From Paludibacteraceae bacterium (GTDB lineage: Bacteria; Bacteroidota; Bacteroidia; Bacteroidales; Paludibacteraceae): a DNA stretch of 64,000 nucleotides. This document shows positions 54,514 through 61,934 of this stretch, one piece after another. The notes below the pieces were generated by a model, which did not search any database, was not told the DNA's origin, and worked only from the letters and a program-made list of their open reading frames with translations. Numbering within the stretch: the first letter of the stretch is position 1; every line of letters begins with the position of its first letter. The stretch lies in NCBI GenBank assembly GCA_017446585.1, contig JAFSQL010000005.1:1-64000 (forward strand), given 5' to 3'. The position numbers and the translations under genes are program-made.

Positions 54514-55281
54514 TTAGTTCAGCGAGATGGTGAGGCCTGGGTCGGTGCAGAAGTCTTCTACCCACTTGGCATAGAGGGTGGTGTTGGCAGCGATGCTGCT
54601 TATGGTTGCACCTACGGCATAGTTGGTGCCGGAACCATTGGGCGCCGTGTTCCATCCATCAAAAGTATATCCCGTTTTTACTAAAGAGCCGGTGTTGCCT
54701 AACACAGTGACGTTAGAACCAGCGGTATAAGGGCTGCTTGCGTCGGTTGGCGCGGTACCGCCCGTGTTGCCGTTTCCATTGTAAGTGACGGTGTAGGTAG
54801 TAGAACCGCCAGAGGTAGAATATACCAAATCAATGGAGGTGATGGTTGTGTTTCTGTTAGAAGAAGAGGATGTTGCATCGGTACAAGTCAAAGTAAAAGT
54901 CATGCTTGACGTTATAGAAAGACCTGTTATGGCTGTTCCGAAGGTTGATACTGAAGTGCCGTTTAAGTCGTATGTCGTATTATTATTTTTTGTTCCGTTA
55001 ACAGTGAAACTTGTTATGGTAACTCCAGATGCAATTGTGAAAGTGATTGTAGCAACCTTTTTTTCAGTTTTTCCTTGTACGGTAATTTTTGAACCCGAAT
55101 TATATGCAACTTGGTGTCCTCCTGCTCCTGCAATTGCAGTTACTGCTGTTCCATCTGCTATAAAAAAGAATGAACCTGCTGAACCAGTAGGACTGCTGGC
55201 AGTTGATATAGTTGCATTTGCTGCCCACGCAGTGACGGAGCAGAGGAGGGTGGTAAGTAAGGTCAATAAGATTTTTCTCAT
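54514..55281 (-). CDS. Secreted protein with InlB-type repeat, apparently truncated
   Basis: 255 residues. The signal peptide MRKILLTLLTTLLCSVTAWA shares its first eight residues (MRKILLTL) with the protein at 1-1125. A beta-sandwich-like region (about 25-155; 'KVATITFTIASGVTITSFTVNG') is followed by one InlB/Flg_new repeat (about 160-240; 'TYTVTYNGNGNTGGTAPTDA', 'KTGYTFDGWNTAPNGSGTNYAV', 'NTTLYAKWVEDF'). It ends 'CTDPGLTISLN' with no T9SS sorting domain, and such proteins are usually longer, so it may be a truncated cargo or a secreted fragment. It lies downstream of leader copy 2. Confidence 0.75.
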   Translation of the reverse strand: MRKILLTLLTTLLCSVTAWAANATISTASSPTGSAGSFFFIADGTAVTAIAGAGGHQVAYNSGSKITVQGKTEKKVATITFTIASGVTITSFTVNGTKNNNTTYDLNGTSVSTFGTAITGLSITSSMTFTLTCTDATSSSSNRNTTITSIDLVYSTSGGSTTYTVTYNGNGNTGGTAPTDASSPYTAGSNVTVLGNTGSLVKTGYTFDGWNTAPNGSGTNYAVGATISSIAANTTLYAKWVEDFCTDPGLTISLN

Positions 55282-55332
55282 AATGATTATGGTATTTGGT
55301 TATTGTTCGCGAGTGAAAAGTATAAAAACAAG

Positions 55333-55364
55333 TCACGCCCGGACGCAAAAGTGTCCGAGCGTGA
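55333..55364 (-). terminator. Terminator-like hairpin inside leader copy 2
   Basis: Arms TCACGCCCGGAC and GTCCGAGCGTGA pair around an eight-base loop, with one G-U wobble in minus-strand RNA. The transcript continues CTTGTTTTTATACTTTT. It sits between the promoter and the secreted-protein start, so read-through must happen for expression from this promoter. Confidence 0.55.
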
Positions 55365-55431
55365 TAAAAAAGTGTGTAAAAATAAGGTTATAAACGGTTG
55401 AGAGAGTGGAAATTACCCCCCCGTGCTGCGC

Positions 55432-55454
55432 ACAACTAATTGATAATTAGTTGT
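55432..55454. promoter_or_regulatory. Perfect 10-bp inverted repeat in leader copy 2
   Basis: ACAACTAATT / GAT / AATTAGTTGT, identical to copy 1 including the loop. This is the longest unchanged block inside the leader, including the flanking GTGCTGCGC. Confidence 0.6.
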
Positions 55455-55507
55455 TTGCGTGTAATATTTGATTGTGTTGTTCAAGAGATAGCGTTGAATG
55501 TCAGCGG

Positions 55508-55515
55508 CAAAGTTA
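55508..55515 (-). promoter_or_regulatory. -7 box for leader copy 2
   Basis: On the minus strand the sequence reads TAACTTTG, matching TAnnTTTG; start of transcription near 55501. 55516-55645 holds no further recognisable element. Confidence 0.55.
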
Positions 55516-55645
55516 AGGATATAATTGAGAAAAGGAGGGAGAAGTTGATAATTTAACATTTGGAGGAAGGAAAGGGAGGACGCGAAAAGGGCTTGGCGGT
55601 TTTGAAGCGGGCGGCATCGGTGGAGCCATAACCGTGAGGGGGATG

Positions 55646-55867
55646 TTAGGATTCGGTAGGGGAGAAGAGGGCACGGAGTTCGTCACGGCTGTAGAAGCGT
55701 CGTTTGAAGCGCAGGATGCCATGGATGAGTCCTTTGCGTCGGTAGCGTCGGAGTGTCTCGACGGTGGTGCCATAGAGTCGTGCGGCATCGTCGGCATTGA
55801 TGTATCCGTTGTAGGGGTCGATTGTGTCAAGCGGGCGTGCCGCGGAGTTGTCAATGGAAGGGTTCAT
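55646..55867 (-). CDS. Small MerR-like helix-turn-helix protein
   Basis: 73 residues. The core 'YINADDAARLYGTTVETLRRYRRKGLIHGILRFKRRFYSRDELRALF' is a winged HTH of the MerR/excisionase (HTH_17) type, with a disordered N-terminal 18 residues. Such proteins bind DNA as recombination directionality factors or as single-domain repressors. It stands alone in a gene-poor stretch; no integrase or transposase is visible within the window, so it may be a leftover of a mobile element or a local regulator. Confidence 0.7.
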   Translation of the reverse strand: MNPSIDNSAARPLDTIDPYNGYINADDAARLYGTTVETLRRYRRKGLIHGILRFKRRFYSRDELRALFSPTES

Positions 55868-56041
55868 GAATAAAATAATTTTTTTGGTTAAATGGTTGAT
55901 AGTGTAGAGGTTAATGCGAATTGGGCGTGTCGATAGGGAGAAGGCAATCGGGTCACGTTCCTTTGCAAAGGTGGTGGAATTTTTTTGAAAGAGAAAGTTA
56001 AAAAGAGGGAAAAAATTCAGAAAAAAAATGGACGGGAAAGA

Positions 56042-56072
56042 GCGAGGGCGATCCGATAAGGGTCGCCCTCGC
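56042..56072 (-). terminator. Intrinsic terminator after the 267-residue unknown gene
   Basis: GCGAGGGCGA and TCGCCCTCGC pair with an inner GATCC/GGTC extension; the minus-strand transcript then reads TCTTTCCCGTCCATTTTTTTT. Confidence 0.7.
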
Positions 56073-56099
56073 GAGAGAGAAAGAGGAGAGCGGAGAGGG

Positions 56100-56903
56100 C
56101 TATTCGTTGCCGCCGTCCCAAGCGGCGATGGTGCGCAATGCGTTGGCGTCCTTGAGGACGTAGTTGACGCCGCCTATCTGCTGGTAGAAGACGATGGCGA
56201 CGGACGCCACGAGGGTGGCGGAGTCGAGCGCGGCGACAGGGTTGGCGAGCGTGACGGTCTGAGTCTCGGTGGATTCGGAGAGGGAGGTGAGGTTGCCCAG
56301 CGAGAGCGCGGACCGCATGTCAGCGGCAGCGTTGGCTGGAGCGTAGTCGTTCTCGCCATCGGAGAAGGTGAGGTCGGAAACGGAACTGACGAGGAAGACA
56401 AGCCGGTAGTGGGTGGCACCCGAAGGAGGAGCGATATGCTCGGTAGGCGAGAGCGCGGGCACGGTGAAGGTGACGGAGGCACCAGAGCGTGAGGCAGTGA
56501 CAGGCGCGAAGAGGAGTGACTGGAAGGGGTTGTTGACATTCCAGTCGAAGCCGACAAGGAGCGCGGGGTTGCGCGAGAGGGCGAAGGAGCGTTTGCCACG
56601 CACGGAGACGGTGTCGAGGAATCGCAGTGGCGAGAGGAGGTGGGTGAGGCGACTCTGGATGTTGAGTTTGCTGACGGCACTGGGCTCGACTGAGGCGGTC
56701 ATCTTGCGCACGGCGGCGGCGAGTCGCGTGAGGGCGGCGAACTCGGAGGCGTTTTCACGCACGCGGACGAAGTTGGAGGAAGAGCGGAAGGTGTTGAGGT
56801 TGCTGCCCGCCGCCTTGCGGGCGAAGATTTTGCCACCACGCTTGAAGAAGACGATGTCTCCGATTTTGCCACGGAGATCGACAATGCTTGAAGTTTTAGC
56901 CAT
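56100..56903 (-). CDS. Unknown protein with basic N-terminal 'GKIGDIVFFKRGGK' segment
   Basis: 267 residues, no signal peptide. It begins 'MAKTSSIVDLRGKIGDIVFFKRGGKIFARKA', a pattern found on a group of uncharacterised Bacteroidota proteins, some in phage or mobile DNA (from memory). A helical region (about 50-75) and a beta-rich C-terminal two-thirds ('ASVTFTVPALSPTEHIAPPSGATHYRLVFLVSSV') follow, reminiscent of FN3/Ig-like folds. It has its own promoter and terminator and long non-coding flanks. Function unknown; DUF6266-type family membership is possible but not certain. Confidence 0.6.
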   Translation of the reverse strand: MAKTSSIVDLRGKIGDIVFFKRGGKIFARKAAGSNLNTFRSSSNFVRVRENASEFAALTRLAAAVRKMTASVEPSAVSKLNIQSRLTHLLSPLRFLDTVSVRGKRSFALSRNPALLVGFDWNVNNPFQSLLFAPVTASRSGASVTFTVPALSPTEHIAPPSGATHYRLVFLVSSVSDLTFSDGENDYAPANAAADMRSALSLGNLTSLSESTETQTVTLANPVAALDSATLVASVAIVFYQQIGGVNYVLKDANALRTIAAWDGGNE

Positions 56904-56984
56904 AATAAAAAAAGATTTTGGTTAATGAAAAAGTGTTCGTGACGAAGGCGAAGGGTGGTACCGAGTCCTTGACTTGTCACGACG

Positions 56985-56992
56985 CAAAGGTA
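56985..56992 (-). promoter_or_regulatory. -7 box upstream of the 267-residue unknown gene
   Basis: On the minus strand the sequence reads TACCTTTG, matching TAnnTTTG. The rest of 56993-57399 contains a seven-G tract (57253-57259) and short A/T-rich runs, but no gene or structure that I can support. Confidence 0.5.
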
Positions 56993-57399
56993 GGTTGAGG
57001 GAAAGATACGGGAAGAAAAAAGCCGCCCACAAAGAGCGGCGAAAGACGGACAAACGCGGACGAAGCAAGTCATCGGCAAGCGGAAAGTCGTTGGCATGTC
57101 GGTTTTGAGTGAAAAAGGGAAACTAACTTCAACTTAAACATAAAAGGGTGAGAATGCGGAAGGGGGATGTCGCAGTGGCAGAGGAGATGGATTGTGGAGG
57201 CAATCTCAAGTGTTTTTTTGCGTTCATGATATGTTTTTATTTGTTATTTTTTGGGGGGGTGATTAGAAAAAAAGCATGAAAAGATTCTTTTTATCGTTAC
57301 GGGCGCGATACGTCAGGACAAGTCCGGAATCTCGTTGCCGAACTTCTTCTACCGTTTGGATTTTTAATCAGGATAGAATTGCGGAGAGGGGCGGTGCGG

Positions 57400-57990
57400 T
57401 TACTCGAGTTGGAGGAGGAACCAGTCCCAGTCGAAACCCCATGGGTCGGTCTTGCGTCGTGGCGCTATGTCGCTGTGGCGGAGGATGTGGATGATGGGGT
57501 ATCGGCGTTGGAGGTGACGGACAAGGCGGATGAGGGCGTCGTATTGTTCGGGCGTGGGACCTTGCGATGGCGTGGAGGCGACTTCGATGCCGATGGAGCG
57601 GCGGTTGAGGTGCCCTTCGCCAGTGGCGGGGATGGTGCCACGCCCGGCATGGTGGGCGATGTGTGATTCGGGGACGAGCGAGAGTATGCGTGCGTCGCGC
57701 GTGATGAAATAGTGGGGCGAGACGCGGTAGCGTTGCCAGAGGCGAAGGATGGATTGTGTGTTGAAAGTGTCGTTCCTGACGGGATTGTAGGAGGAGTGGA
57801 TGATGACGCAATCGATGAGTCGCGGCGCGGTGGGGATGTCGTAGCCATGGCGCACGGGTTGGAGGGTGACGGGCGGCAGAGAGTCGAAGTCGTTGCGCAC
57901 GTCAAGGACAGAGGTGGTGCGTTTGGCGTTGGCGAATGCGCACAGGAAGAGTAGTAGAAATGGAAACGGAAAATGATTACCTTTGCGCAT
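57400..57990 (-). CDS. N-acetylmuramoyl-L-alanine amidase (amidase_2 family)
   Basis: 196 residues from ATG 57990. Signal peptide MRKGNHFPFPFLLLFLCAFANA. The zinc/catalytic residues of the amidase_2 fold are visible: 'CVIIHSSYNP' (His), 'SHIAHHAGRG' (His), 'SIGIEVAS' (Glu), and 'ILRHSDIAPRRKTDPW' (His, Lys, Asp). It cuts the bond between MurNAc and the stem peptide in the periplasm. Its ATG is 1 bp from the aroQ ATG on the other strand. An extended frame to 58089 would bury the signal peptide, so it is not used. The EnvC-like protein at 8.3 kb is a candidate activator. Confidence 0.88.
   Translation of the reverse strand: MRKGNHFPFPFLLLFLCAFANAKRTTSVLDVRNDFDSLPPVTLQPVRHGYDIPTAPRLIDCVIIHSSYNPVRNDTFNTQSILRLWQRYRVSPHYFITRDARILSLVPESHIAHHAGRGTIPATGEGHLNRRSIGIEVASTPSQGPTPEQYDALIRLVRHLQRRYPIIHILRHSDIAPRRKTDPWGFDWDWFLLQLE
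57978..57985 (+). promoter_or_regulatory. -7 box for aroQ, inside the amidase gene
   Basis: TACCTTTG matches TAnnTTTG and ends 6 bp before the aroQ ATG (57992). With the usual start about 7 bp downstream, the aroQ mRNA would begin at or next to its start codon, i.e. be leaderless. Confidence 0.55.
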
Positions 57991-57991
57991 T

Positions 57992-58414
57992 ATGAAGAAA
58001 ATATTGATTATTAACGGTCCGAACTTGAATCTTGTGGGTGTTCGCGAACCCGGGATATACGGGAACCGGAACATGGACGAATATATCAAGGAGTTGACGG
58101 CAAAGTTACAGAAAAGAGTTGAAGTGCTCTACTTCCAAAGTAACCATGAAGGGGCGATAGTGGATAAGTTGCACGAGGTGGGTTTCGGTGGCGTGGATGG
58201 CGTGGTTCTGAACGCGGGCGCGTACACGCACACGTCGTTGGCGATAGCGGATGCCATTAAAGGGATAAAAGTCCCTGTGGTGGAGGTTCACATCTCGAAC
58301 ATAGCGGCTCGCGAGGAGGTGAGGAAGCATTCGTTCCTGTCGCCGGTGTGCGCCGGGTGCGTGTTCGGTTTCGGGTTGAAGAGTTACGAGTTGGCGATCG
58401 AGGCTTTGCTGTAG
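57992..58414 (+). CDS. aroQ: 3-dehydroquinate dehydratase, type II
   Basis: 140 residues. 'KKILIINGPNLNLVGVREPGIYG' contains the catalytic Tyr/Arg region of type II enzymes; 'FQSNHEGAIVDKLHEVG' and 'VVLNAGAYTHTSLAIADAI' (with Asn, His) and 'PVVEVHISNIAAREEVRKHSF' complete the active site. It makes 3-dehydroshikimate in the shikimate pathway, following AroB. A TTG in frame 9 bp upstream lies in the -7 box and is rejected. Confidence 0.95.
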   Translation: MKKILIINGPNLNLVGVREPGIYGNRNMDEYIKELTAKLQKRVEVLYFQSNHEGAIVDKLHEVGFGGVDGVVLNAGAYTHTSLAIADAIKGIKVPVVEVHISNIAAREEVRKHSFLSPVCAGCVFGFGLKSYELAIEALL

Positions 58415-58424
58415 AAAAAAGATT

Positions 58425-59975
58425 TCACTGTTCCGCTGGCGCAAGGGTGTTGTTGGCATCCTTGCGCACGAAGAGCCACAGGTTGCAGACGGATGGGTCT
58501 GTCTGGGCTACGAAGTCGTAGTCGTTCATGATGACTTGCGAATCCCAAGGCATGACGGCGGAGTTGTCACAAATGAGCAGGTAGAGAGGACGATGCAGAC
58601 GCAGGTCGTCCTTTTTTTGTAGTTCGACGTCGGAATCAATCATAGGGCGGTCCCGATAGGTGAAGAAGGAGCAAGGTATGATGTCGTTGCGCCAGAGGGA
58701 GGAGAAGTAGATTTTCTCTCCCCAAGAGAGGTTGTAGTTCCAAACGCTGTCACGGCATTGCTGCGGTATTTGCGCTATGAGTGCGTCAACCTCGCGATAG
58801 AAAGGTTTGAGTTCGCGGTCCTGACGGTGGTGGAGTTTGGAGCGCATGGAGATTTGTTTGAAGCAGTAAGGGAGCGTCATCTTGTGCTCGTTGCGGTCGC
58901 GCGTGATGGGGAAGACGCAGAGGAGAGCGATGAGGAGCGTCGTGTAGAGAGGTTTGGACGCGAGGAACGCGGCGGTGAGGAAGAGGCAGATGAGCGGCAG
59001 GGTGGTGATGTAGTAGTGCGGGTAGAGTCGGCTGCCGATGAGCAGCGCAGTGAAGAGAGCCACAGGGAGGAGGATGAAGAGTTCGCGTCGGAAGTTGTTG
59101 CGGAAGGCGAAGAAGGAGAAGACCCCCCCACCCAGTAGTAGGATCGTCATTCGCGCGAAACGGACGTTCAGGTCAGAATTGAATGCGTCGCCCGTGCCCG
59201 CATAACGGAGGTTGAAAAGAAGGAGACCATCGAGGAGGTTCATGAACGCGGAGTGGTAGGCGAACCAAGCGACAAACGGGATGAGGACAAGCACGGCACC
59301 GATGGCGGCGAAGGCAAAGGCGGTGAACGCCTTGGGACGTGCGGAACGGATGAACCAGAAGAGGAGAACGCCGAAGAAGGAGGCTCCGGTGACGGAAACG
59401 GCATCGTTGGGCCGGATGAGGAATCCCGCTGCGAAGCAAGCACCGATGATGAAGGAGAAAAGGCGAAGGTGGCGCATGTCGTCAAGGTCAGCACGGAGAA
59501 GTCGAAGGCAGAGATAGAGTGCCGGCACGGAGAAGTAGAGTCCCCACTCCTCGCATTGTCCGCCCTCCTCGATGAAGGCGGTGAGGAAGAAGAGGGAGAG
59601 GAGCACGACGAGGAATGACTTGGCAGGGGAAATGAAAGATTTGGCGATGAGGAAAAGGAACGTCAGCAGTGACGCGGCACAGAGCGTCTGGATGATGAAG
59701 ATGCCCCAGTTGCCAGGATGCAGAAACTGTCCGAGGGCGAAGATGGCGTAGAGGACGGGTCCCTTGTGGTCGAAGATGTCAACGTAGGGAACCTTGCCGT
59801 GCAGGAGCGCAAGTCCCATGGTCTTGAAGACGGAGGTGTCCATGCCCTCGTGGAGGAAAAAAGGCGAGGTGGCATAGGAGAAGAAGGAGAGGTAGAGCGC
59901 GGCGATGGGCAGGAAGACGAGGGGGAAAAACTTGTTGGCGCACAGGGCTGCGAAAGCGGTGGAGAATCGGTTCAT
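58425..59975 (-). CDS. Polytopic membrane glycosyltransferase-like protein (GT39/ArnT-like)
   Basis: 516 residues with roughly ten membrane helices. 'SVFKTMGLALLHGKVPYVDIFDHKGPVLYAIFALGQFL' resembles the first periplasmic loop of PMT/ArnT-type transferases, where an acidic residue and the 'DxKGP' stretch contact a polyprenyl-phosphate sugar. The C-terminal ~150 residues are soluble ('IPQQCRDSVWNYNLSWGEKIYF'). It probably transfers a sugar from a lipid carrier to a surface molecule. It is converged on by aroQ (10 bp gap) and diverges from proA. Confidence 0.7.
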   Translation of the reverse strand: MNRFSTAFAALCANKFFPLVFLPIAALYLSFFSYATSPFFLHEGMDTSVFKTMGLALLHGKVPYVDIFDHKGPVLYAIFALGQFLHPGNWGIFIIQTLCAASLLTFLFLIAKSFISPAKSFLVVLLSLFFLTAFIEEGGQCEEWGLYFSVPALYLCLRLLRADLDDMRHLRLFSFIIGACFAAGFLIRPNDAVSVTGASFFGVLLFWFIRSARPKAFTAFAFAAIGAVLVLIPFVAWFAYHSAFMNLLDGLLLFNLRYAGTGDAFNSDLNVRFARMTILLLGGGVFSFFAFRNNFRRELFILLPVALFTALLIGSRLYPHYYITTLPLICLFLTAAFLASKPLYTTLLIALLCVFPITRDRNEHKMTLPYCFKQISMRSKLHHRQDRELKPFYREVDALIAQIPQQCRDSVWNYNLSWGEKIYFSSLWRNDIIPCSFFTYRDRPMIDSDVELQKKDDLRLHRPLYLLICDNSAVMPWDSQVIMNDYDFVAQTDPSVCNLWLFVRKDANNTLAPAEQ

Positions 59976-59997
59976 GACAGGTTAACGTAGTTTTGTG

Positions 59998-60005
59998 CAA
60001 AGATA
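59998..60005 (-). promoter_or_regulatory. -7 box upstream of the membrane transferase gene
   Basis: On the minus strand the sequence reads TATCTTTG. It lies 13 bp from the proA -7 box on the other strand, so the two promoters face away from each other in a 73-bp intergenic region and may compete. Confidence 0.5.
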
Positions 60006-60018
60006 GGGGAAAAATGCG

Positions 60019-60026
60019 TACCTTTG
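60019..60026 (+). promoter_or_regulatory. -7 box upstream of proA
   Basis: TACCTTTG matches TAnnTTTG, 22 bp before the proA ATG. TTTTG at 59991-59995 sits near the -33 position. Confidence 0.6.
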
Positions 60027-60048
60027 TGGTTTAAGAACCCAAAGAGAT

Positions 60049-61299
60049 ATGACAAACGACTGGAAAGAGCGCGCGAAACGCGCGGCGGACTTTTTGACTG
60101 GCGTGAAGGAGCCAGAGATAAACGCCCTGCTGCTGAAGTTGGCGGACGAGGTTGAGGACGCTAAGAACGCATCGGTGATATTGGCGGCGAACAAAAAGGA
60201 CTTGGCGCGGATGGAAAAGTCGAATCCCAATTACGACCGTTTGCAGTTGACGGAAAAGCGTTTGTCGGACATAGCGAACGACATGCGCAAGGTGGCGACG
60301 CTGCCTATGCCGACGGGGAGGGTGATAGAGGAGCGCGTGTTGCCCAACGGTTTGCGGTTGCGTAAGGTGAGCGTGGCGTTCGGGGTGATAGGCGTGATAT
60401 ATGAAGCGCGTCCGAACGTGAGTTTCGACGTGTTCTCGCTGTGCGTGAAGAGCGGCAACGCTTGCGTGCTGAAGGGCGGGACGGACGCTTACGAGAGCAA
60501 CAGAGCCATTGTGGATTTGATAGAGAAGACGTTGCGTGAGCAAGGCATGGACGAAGGCATCGTGACATTGATGCCCGCCGGCAGGGACGCCACCGCGGAG
60601 TTGATGGCGGCGAGGGGCACGGTGGACCTGATCATTCCGCGCGGCGGTTCGGGACTGATCAACTTCGTGAGGGGAAACAGCAAGGTGCCTGTGATAGAGA
60701 CGGGTGCGGGAGTGTGCAACACCTATTTCGACAAGACGGGTGACGTGGAGAAGGGGCGTGCCATCGTGAACAACGCCAAGACACGTCGCGTGAGCGTGTG
60801 CAACGCTCTTGATACCCTGATAATACACGAAGGGAGGTTGAATGACTTGGCGGCAGTGTGCGAGCCGCTCGCCAAGAACCGAGTGGTGATAGAGGCGGAC
60901 GAGAGGTCGTACGGAGCGTTGGAGGGGAAGTATCCCGCTGAATTGTTGGAGCACGCCACGGGCGAGAGTTTCGGAACGGAGTTTAGGGATTACCGCATGA
61001 GCATAAAGACGGTGGGGAGTCTGGATGAGGCTATAGAGCACATCGGACGGTACGGTTCCGGGCACAGCGAGAGCATCGTGACGGAAGACGCGGTGGCAGG
61101 CGAGACATTCCAAAGGAGGGTAGACGCGGCGTGCGTGTATGTGAACGCGCCGACGTCGTTTTCGGACGGAGGTCAGTTTGGCATGGGGGCAGAGATAGGC
61201 ATCAGCACGCAGAAGTTGCACGCGAGGGGTCCGATGGCGTTGCCAGAGATGACGACCTACAAGTGGTTGGTGAACGGTGACGGTCAGGTAAGAGAATAA
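60049..61299 (+). CDS. proA: Glutamate-5-semialdehyde dehydrogenase (gamma-glutamyl phosphate reductase)
   Basis: 416 residues, usual length. The catalytic cysteine is in '[19 protein letters not shown]'; '[29 protein letters not shown]' is the NADPH-binding region and '[24 protein letters not shown]' the C-terminal signature. It reduces gamma-glutamyl phosphate to the semialdehyde in proline synthesis. proB is not in the window. The next gene begins 8 bp downstream, and argF' follows, so glutamate-derived amino-acid genes are grouped here. Confidence 0.95.
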   Translation: MTNDWKERAKRAADFLTGVKEPEINALLLKLADEVEDAKNASVILAANKKDLARMEKSNPNYDRLQLTEKRLSDIANDMRKVATLPMPTGRVIEERVLPNGLRLRKVSVAFGVIGVIYEARPNVSFDVFSLCVKSGNACVLKGGTDAYESNRAIVDLIEKTLREQGMDEGIVTLMPAGRDATAELMAARGTVDLIIPRGGSGLINFVRGNSKVPVIETGAGVCNTYFDKTGDVEKGRAIVNNAKTRRVSVCNALDTLIIHEGRLNDLAAVCEPLAKNRVVIEADERSYGALEGKYPAELLEHATGESFGTEFRDYRMSIKTVGSLDEAIEHIGRYGSGHSESIVTEDAVAGETFQRRVDAACVYVNAPTSFSDGGQFGMGAEIGISTQKLHARGPMALPEMTTYKWLVNGDGQVRE

Positions 61300-61307
61300 G
61301 ACGGATA

Positions 61308-61883
61308 TTGGCAAGGATAGTCTTCATATTGGCGATGGTGATGGCGGCGACAGCGTGTTTCGCTGTCGGCGACGGAGGAATGGCATCGGGCAACGTTGCA
61401 CGGTTGGACTTGCGTCCAGGTTTTCGGGAGTTCAAGTTCAAGTCGCGGGCGGAGGGCTACATAGGCATGTTCAACATGCACAAGACGGATGTGTATGCCT
61501 GGCCAGACATCGTTCAGGTGTATTCGTGTTCGTATCACGCCACGATAGGGAACACGAAGATAGACAGCGTGCATGTGTTCTTCTTGGGGAACTCGTTGGT
61601 GAGAACCTTGGTGTTTCTGCATGACACGTTGAGCGACGCGTACTTGAACCGATATTTCGGCACGCCAATGGTGAAGGGGACGTATGCGGAGCGGAAGGAC
61701 GGTGACAGAAGCCGTCCGAGGCAGGGCAGGCAGGAGGTGAAGGTGTGTCCGTTTCAGTACGTGCCAGAAAAACGATGGGAGGCGGATATGGTGCGAATGG
61801 AAATCATGAAGGCAAACGGGTTGCCTGTGATGGACGTGTACATGAAGGACTTTGGCGACATGATGGAGATTTTGGACAAGTGA
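61308..61883 (+). CDS. Small exported protein of unknown function between proA and argF'
   Basis: 191 residues from a TTG at 61308; this start gives a signal peptide (ARIVFILAMVMAATACFA), while the first ATG (61335) would remove most of it. The mature part has no recognised family: 'RLDLRPGFREFKFKSRAEGYIGMFNMHKTDVYAWPDIVQV', then 'DSVHVFFLGNSLVRTLVF' and a basic patch 'RSRPRQGRQEV'. It is probably in the proA transcript. Periplasmic location likely; function unknown. Confidence 0.6.
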   Translation: MARIVFILAMVMAATACFAVGDGGMASGNVARLDLRPGFREFKFKSRAEGYIGMFNMHKTDVYAWPDIVQVYSCSYHATIGNTKIDSVHVFFLGNSLVRTLVFLHDTLSDAYLNRYFGTPMVKGTYAERKDGDRSRPRQGRQEVKVCPFQYVPEKRWEADMVRMEIMKANGLPVMDVYMKDFGDMMEILDK

Positions 61884-61934
61884 GAGGGAGTTAAGAACAG
61901 AAATTATAGAACAACAAATAAAAAATAGACAGGT

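Larger units (their letters stand above)
55316..55515 (-). repeat. Promoter/leader element, copy 2 (first copy at 1511-1711)
   Basis: The same order as copy 1: -7 box TAACTTTG, inverted repeat (55432-55454), seven-G tract (plus-strand C's at 55416-55422), spacer, terminator-like hairpin (55333-55364) and U-tract. The secreted protein's ATG follows 35 bp beyond the element, and 55262-55293 is identical to 1106-1137. Conservation without a conserved frame over about 200 bp, 54 kb from the first copy, suggests a functional regulatory element or small RNA. Confidence 0.75.

Noticed and set aside
57253-57259. Third G7 tract, possibly another leader copy
   Set aside because: Flanking sequence does not contain the inverted repeat, the hairpin or the TAnnTTTG box of the repeated leader.
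57276-57494. 72-codon plus-strand frame beginning MKRFFLSLRARYV
   Set aside because: It overlaps the amidase gene antisense, has no hydrophobic signal core and ends in low-complexity Gly/Cys; possibly a relic but not supportable.
60031-61314. 427-codon minus-strand frame opposite proA
   Set aside because: His/Arg-rich shadow translation; ProA on the plus strand is certain.
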